Below are positions 51,700 to 60,920 of a DNA stretch of 64,000 bases, piece by piece. A program made the translations under genes and the position numbers. The stretch comes from Desulfobacterium sp. (GTDB taxonomy: Bacteria > Desulfobacterota > Desulfobacteria > Desulfobacterales > Desulfobacteraceae): contig JAQYWC010000043.1 in assembly GCA_030145245.1 (NCBI GenBank), forward strand, positions 94,863-158,862, given 5' to 3'. Under the pieces are notes generated by a model. That model saw only the letters and a list, made by a program, of their open reading frames with translations. It ran no database searches and was not told the DNA's origin. Positions within the stretch are counted from its first letter, which is position 1; every line of letters begins with the position of its first letter.

Positions 51700-53184
51700 T
51701 CACTGGGCCGGGGGCGGCAGGTTTGCCACAAGCCGCAGGGATACGGTCAGCTCATCGAGCTGGTAGTGGGGCTTGAGAAATGCCACAGCCCTGTATGCCC
51801 CGGTCTTGCCGGGGATTTCGCTGACATCGATCCTTGCCTCCCTCAAGGGGTATTTGGCCTTCATCTCCTGGCTGGCATCGTCATCCCCAAGGGTGTAAGA
51901 GGTGATCCAGGTGTTGAGAAAATCCTGGGCGTTCTGCCGGGTCATGAAGCTGCCGATCTTGTCCCGCATCATGGATTTCAGGTAGTGGGCAAACCGTGAG
52001 GTCGCAAGGATGTACTGGAGCTGGGAGCTGAGCCGGGCATTGGCGTTGGCGGCATCGGTGTTGTAGATCTTGGGTTTGTTTGAGGTCTGGGTGCTGAAAA
52101 AGGCGGCATAGTCGGTGCCCTTGCAGTGGACCAGGGGGACAAACCCCAGGTCGGCAAGTTCTTTTTCCCTCCGGTCGGTGATGGCGATCTCCGTGGGGCA
52201 CTTCAGGGCCACATCCCCTTCGTCGGTCTTAAAGGTGTGGACCGGCAGCCCCTCCACCAGGCCGCCGCCCTCAACCCCCCGGATGGCGGCGCACCAGTGG
52301 AACTTGGCAAAGGCGTCGGTGAGCCGTGTGGCAAGGGCATAGGCGGCATTGCCCCAGAGGTATCGCCTGTGGTCGGTGCCGTCCACCCGCTCCTCAAAGT
52401 TAAAGGCCTCCACCGGTACGTTGTCCCTGCCGTAGGGAAGGCGCATGAGGATGTGGGGCATTGCCAGGGCCACATACCTTGAATCCTCGGAATCCCTGAA
52501 GGATTTCCACTTGGCATACTCCACGCTCTGGAAGATCTTGGCCATGTCCCTGGGTTCCCCAAGTTCGGTAAAGCTGTCAAAGTTGAAAAGCTCCGGGGCC
52601 GCCCCTGATATAAAGGGCGCATGGGCCGCGGCCGCCACCTGGGAGACCTTTTCCAGCAGGGCCATGTCCTGGGGATGGTTGGAAAAATGATAGTCGCCTA
52701 TGAGAGCCCCGTAGGAGGCCCCGCCGAACATGCCGAACTCCTCTTCATACACCTTTTTGAACAGGGTGGACTGGTCGAATTCAGCCGCCTTTTCCATGTC
52801 CTTCAGCAGGTCCTTTTTCGAGACGTTCATCACCCTTAGCTTGAGCTGTTCTCCGGTTTCAGACTGGTCCACCAGATAGGCCAGCCCCCGCCAGGACGCC
52901 TCAAGCTTCTGGAACTCTTCGTGGTGCATCACCTCGTTGAGCTGGTCTGAGATCAGCTTGTCAATGGCTGCGATCCGTGAGTTGATCATGGCTTCCGTGT
53001 TCTTGGAGACCGTGATGGTGCCCTCCATGATCTGGGATACAAATTCGCCGATCACATCCCTGGCATACTCCCGCTGGCTCTCCTCCCGGGCAAGGCGACC
53101 GTCTGAAATAATCTGGTCCAGGAGGCTTATCTCCTCTGTGACCTGCTCGGTTTCGGGCTGGACCTTCTCTTCTTTCTCTGCCAT
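51700..53184 (-). CDS. tssC: T6SS sheath large subunit TssC (VipB)
   Basis: 494 residues. Family landmarks: DQIISDGRLAREES near the start, the ASWRGLAYLVDQSE block, and the C-terminal KPHYQLDELTVSLRLVANLP. Forms the contractile sheath with TssB. 14 bases after the tssB stop. Confidence 0.97.
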   Translation of the reverse strand: MAEKEEKVQPETEQVTEEISLLDQIISDGRLAREESQREYARDVIGEFVSQIMEGTITVSKNTEAMINSRIAAIDKLISDQLNEVMHHEEFQKLEASWRGLAYLVDQSETGEQLKLRVMNVSKKDLLKDMEKAAEFDQSTLFKKVYEEEFGMFGGASYGALIGDYHFSNHPQDMALLEKVSQVAAAAHAPFISGAAPELFNFDSFTELGEPRDMAKIFQSVEYAKWKSFRDSEDSRYVALAMPHILMRLPYGRDNVPVEAFNFEERVDGTDHRRYLWGNAAYALATRLTDAFAKFHWCAAIRGVEGGGLVEGLPVHTFKTDEGDVALKCPTEIAITDRREKELADLGFVPLVHCKGTDYAAFFSTQTSNKPKIYNTDAANANARLSSQLQYILATSRFAHYLKSMMRDKIGSFMTRQNAQDFLNTWITSYTLGDDDASQEMKAKYPLREARIDVSEIPGKTGAYRAVAFLKPHYQLDELTVSLRLVANLPPPAQ

Positions 53185-53198
53185 GGGGGTCTCCTTGG

Positions 53199-53738
53199 TT
53201 AATCGTTATCGGTTCCGTCTTTTTTTGTCTCCGCATCCGCCTCCACACCCGCTTCCTTGCCAAGCTTTTCCAGGGAGTCGGTGCTGGAGATCACCTCCTG
53301 GAGCAGTTCATCAAGGCGGTCGTTGCCGTCCAGCTTGTTTAACAGCTCGGACAGCCGGTCCCTTGCATCCACTAGCTTACGCAGGGGGGTAACCTGCTGG
53401 GCCACCTGTTCCGGGTGGAAATCCTCCATTGACTTGAACCTAAGCTCCACTGCCATCTGGGTGTCGTCGTCGCTAAGCTTGTTGTCCATCCGGAAGGCGA
53501 GCCTGGGTTTCATGCCTGCAAGCACACTGTTGAAGTTGTCCCGGTCGATCTCCACGAATTTTCGTTCCTTGAGTTTGGGAAGGGGCTCGTCCGGCTTGCC
53601 CGAGAGATCTGCCATCACCCCCACCACAAAGGGGATCTCCTTCATTTCAATGGCGTCCCCTACCTCCACGTCATAGGTGATCTGAACCCTGGGGGATCGT
53701 ACCCGGTCCAGGGTGTGTTGCAGACTTTCTTTGGCCAT
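53199..53738 (-). CDS. tssB: T6SS sheath small subunit TssB (VipA)
   Basis: 179 residues: DRVRSPRVQITYDVEVGDA near the N-terminus, then LPFVVGVMADLSG-type segment (here IPFVVGVMADLSG) and FKSMEDFHPEQVAQQV. Sheath partner of TssC; the N-terminal helix is the ClpV contact in other systems. Confidence 0.97.
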   Translation of the reverse strand: MAKESLQHTLDRVRSPRVQITYDVEVGDAIEMKEIPFVVGVMADLSGKPDEPLPKLKERKFVEIDRDNFNSVLAGMKPRLAFRMDNKLSDDDTQMAVELRFKSMEDFHPEQVAQQVTPLRKLVDARDRLSELLNKLDGNDRLDELLQEVISSTDSLEKLGKEAGVEADAETKKDGTDND

Positions 53739-53787
53739 GGTGTCCTCCTTATGGTTGTATCTGTTCTATAGGGATAGTCGGTTTCTG

Positions 53788-55137
53788 TTATTCGGTTCCA
53801 GGCCCTTCCATGGAAAACTCCATGGCCTTGGTGACATCCAGGGTGCAGAGCCGTGTCAGCAGTTCGGCAGCCCGGTTGTGGTCGTCGTCGGTGGAGCCCC
53901 TGGCTGTCAGGCACTGGTGGAGAGTGCCCAGGGCTTCGGCGATCCAGATGGGCGACTCCCACCGGTGCAGCTGCAGCTCTTCGATCAGGGAGTTGAGCTG
54001 TTCAACAATGGGCCTTGCAAGGTCGGGCCTGTCCGCCTCAAGGCAGAGCCTTGCCATGAGGAGCTGGAAGTTGGTGTGCTCCCTCACGGACTGGGCACTG
54101 CACGAGGCCCCAAGAAGCTGCTCCATGGCCGGTCTGATTCCCTCCCGGTTAAAGGTTGCCACGGCATCCTGCCACAGGGCCTCCTCCATGCCGCCTCCGC
54201 CCATGAGGCGGTTGACCTGGAACATTTTTGCTCCGGCCTCAATCTTGCCGGGGGCAGGTGCCGGGGCGGGAACGGGTGTCCGGCCAGCCTGGCCCGGGAC
54301 CTCCTTTATTTCCTCAGCCGGAGCAGGTGTTGCCACCGGGTCCGGCTCCGGGTCCGGCTCAAGTTCCCGTTTCTCCGCTACAATGGTTGAAACCAGGCGC
54401 AGGCACTCTTCAATGCTCTCTTTCAGCTCGGCAAGCCTTGGGGCCTCTCTGCCGAATTTCTCGTCCACGGCCGTGTCAAACAGGGTGAACGCCGCCTGGC
54501 ATTGGGTTACGCTATGGAACAGGGTTTCATACCAGGCCCGTGACGACGCCCGTATGCCGGACTCAAACTCCTCCGGCGACACCTTGCCTTCGGCCATCAT
54601 CTCCTGGCGGGCGGTGCGGCGCTTTTCGTCGTTCATGGTCTCTTTTTCCGATCCCACCAGCTTTGATTCCTGCCACTGCATGAAAGAGAACCCCCGGCTG
54701 GCTGAGGGGTCTGTCAGGGGAATCTGCCTGACCGGCAGCCAGAGCTTGTCGTTGAGGAACTCCAGGGGACCCACCCGAAAGTCCAGGTCACCCTCGTCGA
54801 TCCCGGGGTAGAGGGTTTCCCAGAACCGTTCAAACAGACCGTTGAGCACCTGGAAACCAAGGAGCATCCCGTCAAATCCCTTGAGATGGGTGAGGGCTTC
54901 CATGAGCCAGGCGGCAATTTGGAGATCCTTGCTCCCGGTGGACAGGGATTCAAGTGAGAGCTCCATGGCCCGTGGCCAGTCGGCGGTCTTGACCTCGTGC
55001 TGCCACTCTCCCTGGTCCAGGAGATCGTCGGCCCTTCTGGCCTCCTGGATATCGTCATAGACCTGGGTGTAGCGCAGGCTCTCTCCGCAGGGGTTTTCCC
55101 CGGGAATGGGGGCTAATATGGTTTCAAGATCCATCAC
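53788..55137 (-). CDS. tssA: T6SS assembly protein TssA
   Basis: 449 residues. The ImpA_N domain is seen at the start (ILAPIPGENPCGESLRYTQV). A Pro/Ala/Glu-rich linker sits near residues 260-295 (PEPDPVATPAPAEEI). The C-terminal VasJ-like domain (FQLLMARLCLEADRPDLARP) has the repeat-like helices of the short TssA class. It caps or primes the sheath. Its start overlaps the tagJ stop (ATGA type). Confidence 0.9.
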   Translation of the reverse strand: MMDLETILAPIPGENPCGESLRYTQVYDDIQEARRADDLLDQGEWQHEVKTADWPRAMELSLESLSTGSKDLQIAAWLMEALTHLKGFDGMLLGFQVLNGLFERFWETLYPGIDEGDLDFRVGPLEFLNDKLWLPVRQIPLTDPSASRGFSFMQWQESKLVGSEKETMNDEKRRTARQEMMAEGKVSPEEFESGIRASSRAWYETLFHSVTQCQAAFTLFDTAVDEKFGREAPRLAELKESIEECLRLVSTIVAEKRELEPDPEPDPVATPAPAEEIKEVPGQAGRTPVPAPAPAPGKIEAGAKMFQVNRLMGGGGMEEALWQDAVATFNREGIRPAMEQLLGASCSAQSVREHTNFQLLMARLCLEADRPDLARPIVEQLNSLIEELQLHRWESPIWIAEALGTLHQCLTARGSTDDDHNRAAELLTRLCTLDVTKAMEFSMEGPGTE

Positions 55138-55952
55138 AATGCGCTCCTGATTTCCCTGGTGACCGGCTTGTTGAACATCACGGTTTCGATTTCAAGAAGG
55201 GGAATATCCCTCTCTCCGATCCGGAATACATGCTGGCCCGAGGCCCTGGCATAGGGGCCGGCCAGGATCTGCCAGTCCGTCATCCTGCCCATCTTGACCC
55301 GGTGGTCCGTGTGGCAATGGGACAGGGGGTAGAGCACCGGGAAAAAGCATGCCATGGTAAGGCCCTCCCAGGTGGTGACGCTCCCCTTTGTCCAGATGAG
55401 ATCGATCAGGGTTTGGGGGCTTTGGACGGTGATCTCCCGTATGGCTTCAAACGGGATCCAGAGGTAGCGGTCATACTCCATGGCTTCCAGAAAACCGTTC
55501 AGCAGGGTATCTGTGTCCGAGAAACCGGAAAAGGGTTCTTGGTTGACGGTGCCCGATATCAACGGCGTTGCCGCCCCGATCCGGTCGAAGAGGGTGGCAG
55601 CAAGTTCCTTTTCCCCCTGGGCTGCGACTTCCACGGCTTTGAAATAAAGGTCTGCGTAAACGGGACGCCCGGGCAGAAACGAGGGCTCTTTTCTGAGCTT
55701 TGCCACCCCTGACCGCTCCTGCTCCGCCCGGATCAGGCCGGTATACACCCCATGGGCCATGTGGGACGCCTTATCATCCTTTGCCAGGGCATTGAGGTGG
55801 ACAAGGGCTTTGTCCCACTCTCCCAGTAACAGGAGCACCTGGAACAGGTGGGTTCTGAGGGCGGTGTCGCCGGGGGCCTTTTTCACCTCCTGGATCAGTT
55901 GCTGTCTCGCCTTTGTCAGCTCTGCGTTCCGGATCAATTGTTTGATATCCAT
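55134..55952 (-). CDS. tagJ: T6SS accessory protein TagJ (ImpE/SciE)
   Basis: 272 residues, ImpE family: N-terminal tetratrico-like helices (KARQQLIQEVKKAPGDTALR, LFQVLLLLGEWDKALVHL) and the C-terminal conserved part (ITVQSPQTLIDLIWTKGSV, LPLLEIETVMF-like end). In P. aeruginosa H1-T6SS TagJ binds TssB and helps ClpV recruitment. Its presence places this locus near that class. Confidence 0.88.
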   Translation of the reverse strand: MDIKQLIRNAELTKARQQLIQEVKKAPGDTALRTHLFQVLLLLGEWDKALVHLNALAKDDKASHMAHGVYTGLIRAEQERSGVAKLRKEPSFLPGRPVYADLYFKAVEVAAQGEKELAATLFDRIGAATPLISGTVNQEPFSGFSDTDTLLNGFLEAMEYDRYLWIPFEAIREITVQSPQTLIDLIWTKGSVTTWEGLTMACFFPVLYPLSHCHTDHRVKMGRMTDWQILAGPYARASGQHVFRIGERDIPLLEIETVMFNKPVTREIRSAL

Positions 55953-55965
55953 GGTTTCTCCCTTT

Positions 55966-56118
55966 GCTCATGGTGCTGTTGGCCCAAGGCTTTTTGCTTT
56001 AGACTCCCTGATAATTCCCGGTACCAGGGCCTTGTATAAACGCTCATGGTGCTGTCGGTTCAAGGCTTCCATTGAACAGCTCCCTGAAATCCCCCGGCAC
56101 CAGGGGTCTTGCATAAAC
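55966..56118. repeat. Imperfect tandem duplication of the tagF 3' end
   Basis: 55966-56041 and 56042-56118 are about 76-base direct repeats. Both begin GCTCATGGTGCTGT and end with ATAAAC. Read on minus, the outer copy still encodes LYKALVPGIIRESK...GPTAP and a stop, against VYARPLVPGDFREL...EPTAP and a stop at the real tagF end. Confidence 0.85.
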
Positions 56119-56745
56119 GGTCAGAACCGGGGCCTCGGGCGCTCCGCCCATGAAGGCCGCCACCGGTACGGGACGGGCTTCAAACCGCCTGGCTGGCCTG
56201 GGGGGTCCCGGGCCAAGTGCAATGGTGCAGCGGTCCCGGCAGGACAGGTCCAGGCACAGGAACAGGTCGCTGTTTGTCCCTGGCCGGGATCTTGGGGCAT
56301 CAAAATCCGAGGGCCTGAAGGAGATCCGCTTTAACCTTGCCTCAAGGCTTTTAAAGGCGTCGAACCGTTTTGAGGCGATGGCTTCAAATTCCCTGAGCAC
56401 CGGGTCAAATGCCTGGAACACGGTGTCCCACCGTTTTTCCCAGCCGTGGATGGTGCCGCTGCCCATGACCACCAGGGGATAGGAGCGGCCGAGGGTGTCG
56501 CTGCTGTCCCGGACAATGCCGCAGACCAGGCTGTGTTTTTTGCCCCCCCGGGTCCAGAACCGGTAGGAATAATAGCGGTCATGGGCTTTCCGGTTCTTCC
56601 CCAGGGCCATGCCCCGCTCCACCCAGGCCGAGAACGCCTTGACCATGGGGCTGTCAAGGTTGTGGTGAAGATAGTCGCCAAAGGCGGGGTGCTTGCCTGT
56701 CACCGACCATTGCCATGGGGTGTTTTTGCGGCCTAATCCCAGCAT
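56044..56745 (-). CDS. tagF: T6SS regulatory protein TagF (ImpM family)
   Basis: 233 residues. The family N-terminus is clear: VTGKHPAFGDYLHHNL (G-K-P-x-x-G-D-F/Y), then AWVERGMALGK and SLVCGIVRDSSDTLGRSYPL. TagF is a post-translational repressor of T6SS assembly that acts apart from or against the threonine-phosphorylation pathway; in some bacteria it binds Fha. Its start overlaps the tssM end by 13 bases. Confidence 0.9.
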   Translation of the reverse strand: MLGLGRKNTPWQWSVTGKHPAFGDYLHHNLDSPMVKAFSAWVERGMALGKNRKAHDRYYSYRFWTRGGKKHSLVCGIVRDSSDTLGRSYPLVVMGSGTIHGWEKRWDTVFQAFDPVLREFEAIASKRFDAFKSLEARLKRISFRPSDFDAPRSRPGTNSDLFLCLDLSCRDRCTIALGPGPPRPARRFEARPVPVAAFMGGAPEAPVLTVYARPLVPGDFRELFNGSLEPTAP

Positions 56746-59700
56746 TTGACGATCTCCGTGGGCACCCTTCCCGGTGATGCGGCCAGCAGTTTTACCACCG
56801 GCCTGTGGCCCCTGAATCCATATTTCACCTTGATATATCGGATATTCATCCTTTTCAGGGCCGCCCTTTGCGTCGGGAAATTCCCTGGAGAAAAGGTGTG
56901 GCTGCCGCCGGCAAACGCCTTGAGAAACCTTGGGAACGAGTTGACCCCGGTATACCTTTTTTCAAGGATAAGATCGGACACCCTGATCCTGAGAATAACC
57001 TCGCATTTTTTGTTAAACGACCACTGGAACAGTCCGGCCACAGGGTAGTTGAGATTTTCAAGCTCTGTGGCGTTCCCATTGCACTCAAGGGTGAGCATGG
57101 TGGCATGGGGCTGGAACAGGGCCCCGTCGTTTGCATGGGTCGGATATCCGCTGATTCTGACCGTGTAATCCTTTTGGGAGGGTTTCACCGCCACCTTGCC
57201 CCGGGTCAGGAAGGTGAGAAACGAGGGTTCAAAGGCGATGCCCCGGTTGTTGATCCTGACCGCGTGGAACCCTTTTTTCAGTCCCCGCTGGATAAAGGGC
57301 GCGGCTTCCTTGTTGAGAAATTGGGTGGCGAGGCCCTCCTCTCCCAGAACAAGGGCGCTGGTGTTTGCGGTATTGCCAAGGCCGGTAAGCTCCACCAGCA
57401 CGGTTTTTTCCCATGCCTTCTGGAGTTCGCAGGCGCTCTCCCTGAGAATGAACTCCTGGAACAGGTCCAGGGGGCCCCGGACCAGGGGCCAGATCTCGTC
57501 GGGTCCCTGGCTTGAACGGTCCACGGTTTTTCTCAGGGTTTTAACTGCCTTCCGGGCCATGAAAAAGGGGGATTCGTTGGTGGATGGATCCCCTGTGTAG
57601 ATGGCCGTTGCCCCATTGAACGCGGTTTTTGGGGAGGAGGTCATGGGGGCCAGGGCTGCAAGGCCTTCCTGGTAGGCCAGGAGGGCCTTGCCGGCCGCCA
57701 TCATGGTTTCAGCGGGCTGGTCGTCCATGCCGGCGGTGACCGTGCTCCCCCTGGAAAGGGTTGATTTCAGGCGGTCTGTGGCGGTCTGTATCACCCCGGT
57801 CTTTCCCATCTCCCGGGCTTTGATAAGGGCTGCCCCGGCCTCGACCCGGCTCAGTTGGTTGAGAAGCGTGATCCACCGGGGCAGGTTGTCTGCGCCTGAA
57901 AACGGTCCAAGCTCCTTTGTTGCCGTGGTGAGCAATAATCCATAGGGGTTGGTGGGGTGGTGGATCGCCTCGGCAATGGTTTTCCACTGGCTGTGGGTGG
58001 AAAGGCTTTTTTTGCCCTGGGGAAAGGTCTTCACAAACCTGTGCCAGGTATTGAGGTAGTTTGTCCGGTACCAGGTAAGGAACTCACGTTTTCCGGCGGC
58101 AATGATCAAGGGATCTGTCAATGCTGCTTCCACCTCCTTGATAAGGGCGTTGATCTCTTTTCTTCCCTTGAGGGTGTAGGCCGGGGCTACCCTGATGGTA
58201 TCGGTGGATCCTTTTTCCATGCCCCAGAAGCCGGCCAGGGTGTAGGGCTCAAGGTTCGGCTGGTCATTGGCCCAGGTCACAAGCCAGTTCAGGGTCGTGC
58301 CCTCCAGGGTGATGAGCCGGGCAAGCCACTTTTGAAGATCGTTCATCTCCCGGTTGAGGGCCTGGGTATCGGTGCGCCAGAACAGGGAATAGAGATAAAG
58401 GGTCTTCAGTTTTTGCCGGACCTCCTCCACAATGGCCTGGCCGATGTTCAGGTCCACCCCCCTGTAGCCTGGCTGGGACCGGGATGACAGGGATTCCAGG
58501 CTTTCGTTTCCAAGCCTTGCCCGGATCAGGTTGATCCGTTTTGTCAGGTGGACCATGTGATTTATCCTGGACCGGTCCGGGGTGGCGGCGTCCATGTAGG
58601 CCATGGCGTCTGCCCTGTGCCGGTCAAGGGGATTGATGAACCGGGTGTGCATGAGGGAGCAGTATTTCTCCTTCAGCCGGGTTTCAACGGCCAGGCTTTC
58701 GGTCAGTCCGAACCGGGGAATCCACCATTGCCGGTTCTGGTTCTCCACCTCAATGATCGCCTGGCTGAACCGCTCAAGGGCGATGATGTCGCTCAACAGT
58801 TCGCCCTGGAGGATTCCGGGGGTGGCAAATTCCACGGTCACCTGCTTCAGGGTGTTGAGGTTCTTCACAAAGGAGAAGCTGAGCAGCCCGCAAAAGGCGA
58901 CTACAATGGCCACAAAAGAGGCAAACCCCAGGCTTTTGGTGAGCCGCAGCCATTGTGCTCCCTGCTGGGTCAGGGTGAACAGCCCCCTGTCCCCGGGAAG
59001 AAGGAATGCGAAAAAATCGTGGAGAAACAGGCCCTTGTTGGTGCCGGGCAGTACCTCCTGTTCGCTGATGAGCCCCAGGTCCTTGAGAAAATGGGAAAAC
59101 GGGGTGCCCTCCTGGCGGCCGGAGGTGAAGAATATCCCCCGGAAGATAGGGGTCTCCTGGTAGGGGGTCTCCTGGAACACCCGGTTGATGAACCGGGTAA
59201 GGCCCGGTTCAAGCTTTTCAAACTCCTTTGGAAAGAGCAGCAACTCGGGATCCGGGGTACTGCCCTGGAGGCCGTGGAGGATGAGCAGGGTGAGATCGCG
59301 AATGCGCTGGCCCATGGCGTCAAAGGCTTGGGAGACCAGGCTGCCGGGTTCCTCCCGGGCCTCCTGGTTCACCGTTCCCATGGCCTGCTTCAGGCTCTCC
59401 CCGGGCAGATAGTCGCAGAACCGGGTCATGCCGTGGACAAGGTCGCACTTGGTTACCATGGCATAGACGGGGAATTTGGATCCCAGCACCCGCATGATCT
59501 CGTCGATGCGCATCCTGATCCCCTTGCCGTATTGATCGATGGCTTCAGCATCCATGGTGTTGAGTGTGTCCGCGGCAATGGTGACGATGAGTCCGTTCAG
59601 TGGTTCTTTTTTCCGGTATCTGGCCAGCAGGGAGAGGAAGCGCTGCCACTCTTCCCTGTCCCGGGTCTCGTCCACGGGAACGGCGTAGCGGCCGGCCGTG

Positions 59701-60230
59701 TCAATGAGAATGGCCTGCTCGAAAAACCACCAGTCGCAGTTCTTTGTGCCGGACAGGCCTGCCACGGCCTGGGCATCCTCAAAGGAGGAGGTGAGCCGTG
59801 CGCTCTTGATGGCCGTGGTTTTTCCCGATCCGCTGGTGCCGATCACCATGTACCAGGGAAGCACGTACAGGGGATTGCCCCGGCTCCTCAGGTGGGAGCG
59901 CTTCAGGGCATCCATGGCCTCCTTCCACTTTTGCTGCATCGCTTTTGCGGCATCCTGTTCGGTCTGGTTCATGGACTTCAGGCTCTGGTCGTCCTGGAGG
60001 ATGATCTGCTGGACGAACCGCTGCTCCTGCCGTCTGGCCGCAAGTTTCCTGAGAAAGAGCAGGCCCATGATGATGCCGGCAATGCCCGCCCCAACAAAGA
60101 AAACCACCCACAGGGGCCATCCGGCCCATACCACGGCCCCGACAAGCAAGAGGAATACGAACAGGGCCAGGGCCAGCAGGAGAACGATCTTCACAAGTTT
60201 GAGGAACAGCGCTTTCATCTGATGGGGCAT
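56733..60230 (-). CDS. tssM: T6SS membrane-complex protein TssM (IcmF)
   Basis: 1165 residues. Two N-terminal membrane segments (about 13-60), then a cytoplasmic NTPase-like domain with an intact Walker A GTSGSGKT (131-138), a third membrane helix near 440-460 (LGFASFVAIVVAFCGLLSF) and a long periplasmic part ending near the TssJ-binding region. The first ATG is almost on top of its AAAGGA, so the ATG four codons later is a possible start. Forms the trans-envelope channel with TssL and TssJ. Confidence 0.96.
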   Translation of the reverse strand: MPHQMKALFLKLVKIVLLLALALFVFLLLVGAVVWAGWPLWVVFFVGAGIAGIIMGLLFLRKLAARRQEQRFVQQIILQDDQSLKSMNQTEQDAAKAMQQKWKEAMDALKRSHLRSRGNPLYVLPWYMVIGTSGSGKTTAIKSARLTSSFEDAQAVAGLSGTKNCDWWFFEQAILIDTAGRYAVPVDETRDREEWQRFLSLLARYRKKEPLNGLIVTIAADTLNTMDAEAIDQYGKGIRMRIDEIMRVLGSKFPVYAMVTKCDLVHGMTRFCDYLPGESLKQAMGTVNQEAREEPGSLVSQAFDAMGQRIRDLTLLILHGLQGSTPDPELLLFPKEFEKLEPGLTRFINRVFQETPYQETPIFRGIFFTSGRQEGTPFSHFLKDLGLISEQEVLPGTNKGLFLHDFFAFLLPGDRGLFTLTQQGAQWLRLTKSLGFASFVAIVVAFCGLLSFSFVKNLNTLKQVTVEFATPGILQGELLSDIIALERFSQAIIEVENQNRQWWIPRFGLTESLAVETRLKEKYCSLMHTRFINPLDRHRADAMAYMDAATPDRSRINHMVHLTKRINLIRARLGNESLESLSSRSQPGYRGVDLNIGQAIVEEVRQKLKTLYLYSLFWRTDTQALNREMNDLQKWLARLITLEGTTLNWLVTWANDQPNLEPYTLAGFWGMEKGSTDTIRVAPAYTLKGRKEINALIKEVEAALTDPLIIAAGKREFLTWYRTNYLNTWHRFVKTFPQGKKSLSTHSQWKTIAEAIHHPTNPYGLLLTTATKELGPFSGADNLPRWITLLNQLSRVEAGAALIKAREMGKTGVIQTATDRLKSTLSRGSTVTAGMDDQPAETMMAAGKALLAYQEGLAALAPMTSSPKTAFNGATAIYTGDPSTNESPFFMARKAVKTLRKTVDRSSQGPDEIWPLVRGPLDLFQEFILRESACELQKAWEKTVLVELTGLGNTANTSALVLGEEGLATQFLNKEAAPFIQRGLKKGFHAVRINNRGIAFEPSFLTFLTRGKVAVKPSQKDYTVRISGYPTHANDGALFQPHATMLTLECNGNATELENLNYPVAGLFQWSFNKKCEVILRIRVSDLILEKRYTGVNSFPRFLKAFAGGSHTFSPGNFPTQRAALKRMNIRYIKVKYGFRGHRPVVKLLAASPGRVPTEIVKCWD

Positions 60231-60244
60231 TCCTTTCGTTTATT

Positions 60245-60919
60245 CTAGGGTATCCGGCTGATGATGGTTTCTCCGATGTTTGACAGTATAAACCTGTACA
60301 GAGCGAAAAGCGTCCCGTACAGCCCCAGGGGAATCACAAGGGCCCCAAGGAATACCAGGGAGAACCTGTTTGGGCCCCTGGTGTGTTCCCGGCTCTCCTC
60401 CCGGGCCAGGGCCTCGGGGAAAAGGGGCATGGTGGTCAAAGAGGGAATCTCCACCGAGCTTCCCGTGACAAGCTTGAGGTTGGAGCTCTTCAGCTGCTCC
60501 AGCAGCATCTCGTCCCCGGGGTTGCAGTACTGGCCCGTGAACCCGAGGGCCAGGCAGAGGTAGAACACCTCCCTCACCTCGTTCTGGTGGGGGCCCACCG
60601 TGTTGAGGCGCTGGAAAAAGAGCTCTCCTGCCTCGGTGGTCTGGTACAGCCGCCGCTGGAGTTGCTCCCGCTGCCACTGGCTTTTGCCCTCCCAGGCGGA
60701 TCCCATGATCGCCTCGTCCACCCAGGCTGCCACGGCAAATCGTGAAAGGTCATGGTCCATATCTGAAATGCCCCTGCTCCGGGCCAGGGTCGTGCTCTCC
60801 TGGAGCATCCGGTTCATGTCTGCCGTTGCCTGGTCAAAGGAGACCCCCCGGGCTTGTCCGCTCTTTACCAGAAACAGGGTGTAGGCAAAAATGTCGGTGA
60901 AGCAGTCGGCAAGTCGCAT
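60245..60919 (-). CDS. tssL: T6SS membrane-complex protein TssL (DotU), no peptidoglycan-binding domain
   Basis: 224 residues. The cytoplasmic DotU domain (LSRFAVAAWVDEAIMGSAW, GELFFQRLN, REVFYLCLALGFTGQY) is followed by one C-terminal membrane helix (FSLVFLGALVIPLGLYGTLF). There is no OmpA-like extension and no separate TagL gene in this window, so cell-wall anchoring must come from elsewhere. Starts one base after the tssK stop. Confidence 0.94.
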   Translation of the reverse strand: MRLADCFTDIFAYTLFLVKSGQARGVSFDQATADMNRMLQESTTLARSRGISDMDHDLSRFAVAAWVDEAIMGSAWEGKSQWQREQLQRRLYQTTEAGELFFQRLNTVGPHQNEVREVFYLCLALGFTGQYCNPGDEMLLEQLKSSNLKLVTGSSVEIPSLTTMPLFPEALAREESREHTRGPNRFSLVFLGALVIPLGLYGTLFALYRFILSNIGETIISRIP

Positions 60920-60920
60920 C

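Noticed and set aside
58548..60248. 566-codon open frame on the plus strand inside tssM
   Set aside because: Antisense to a conserved TssM with Walker A and membrane segments; low-complexity Gly/Leu/Gln-rich product.
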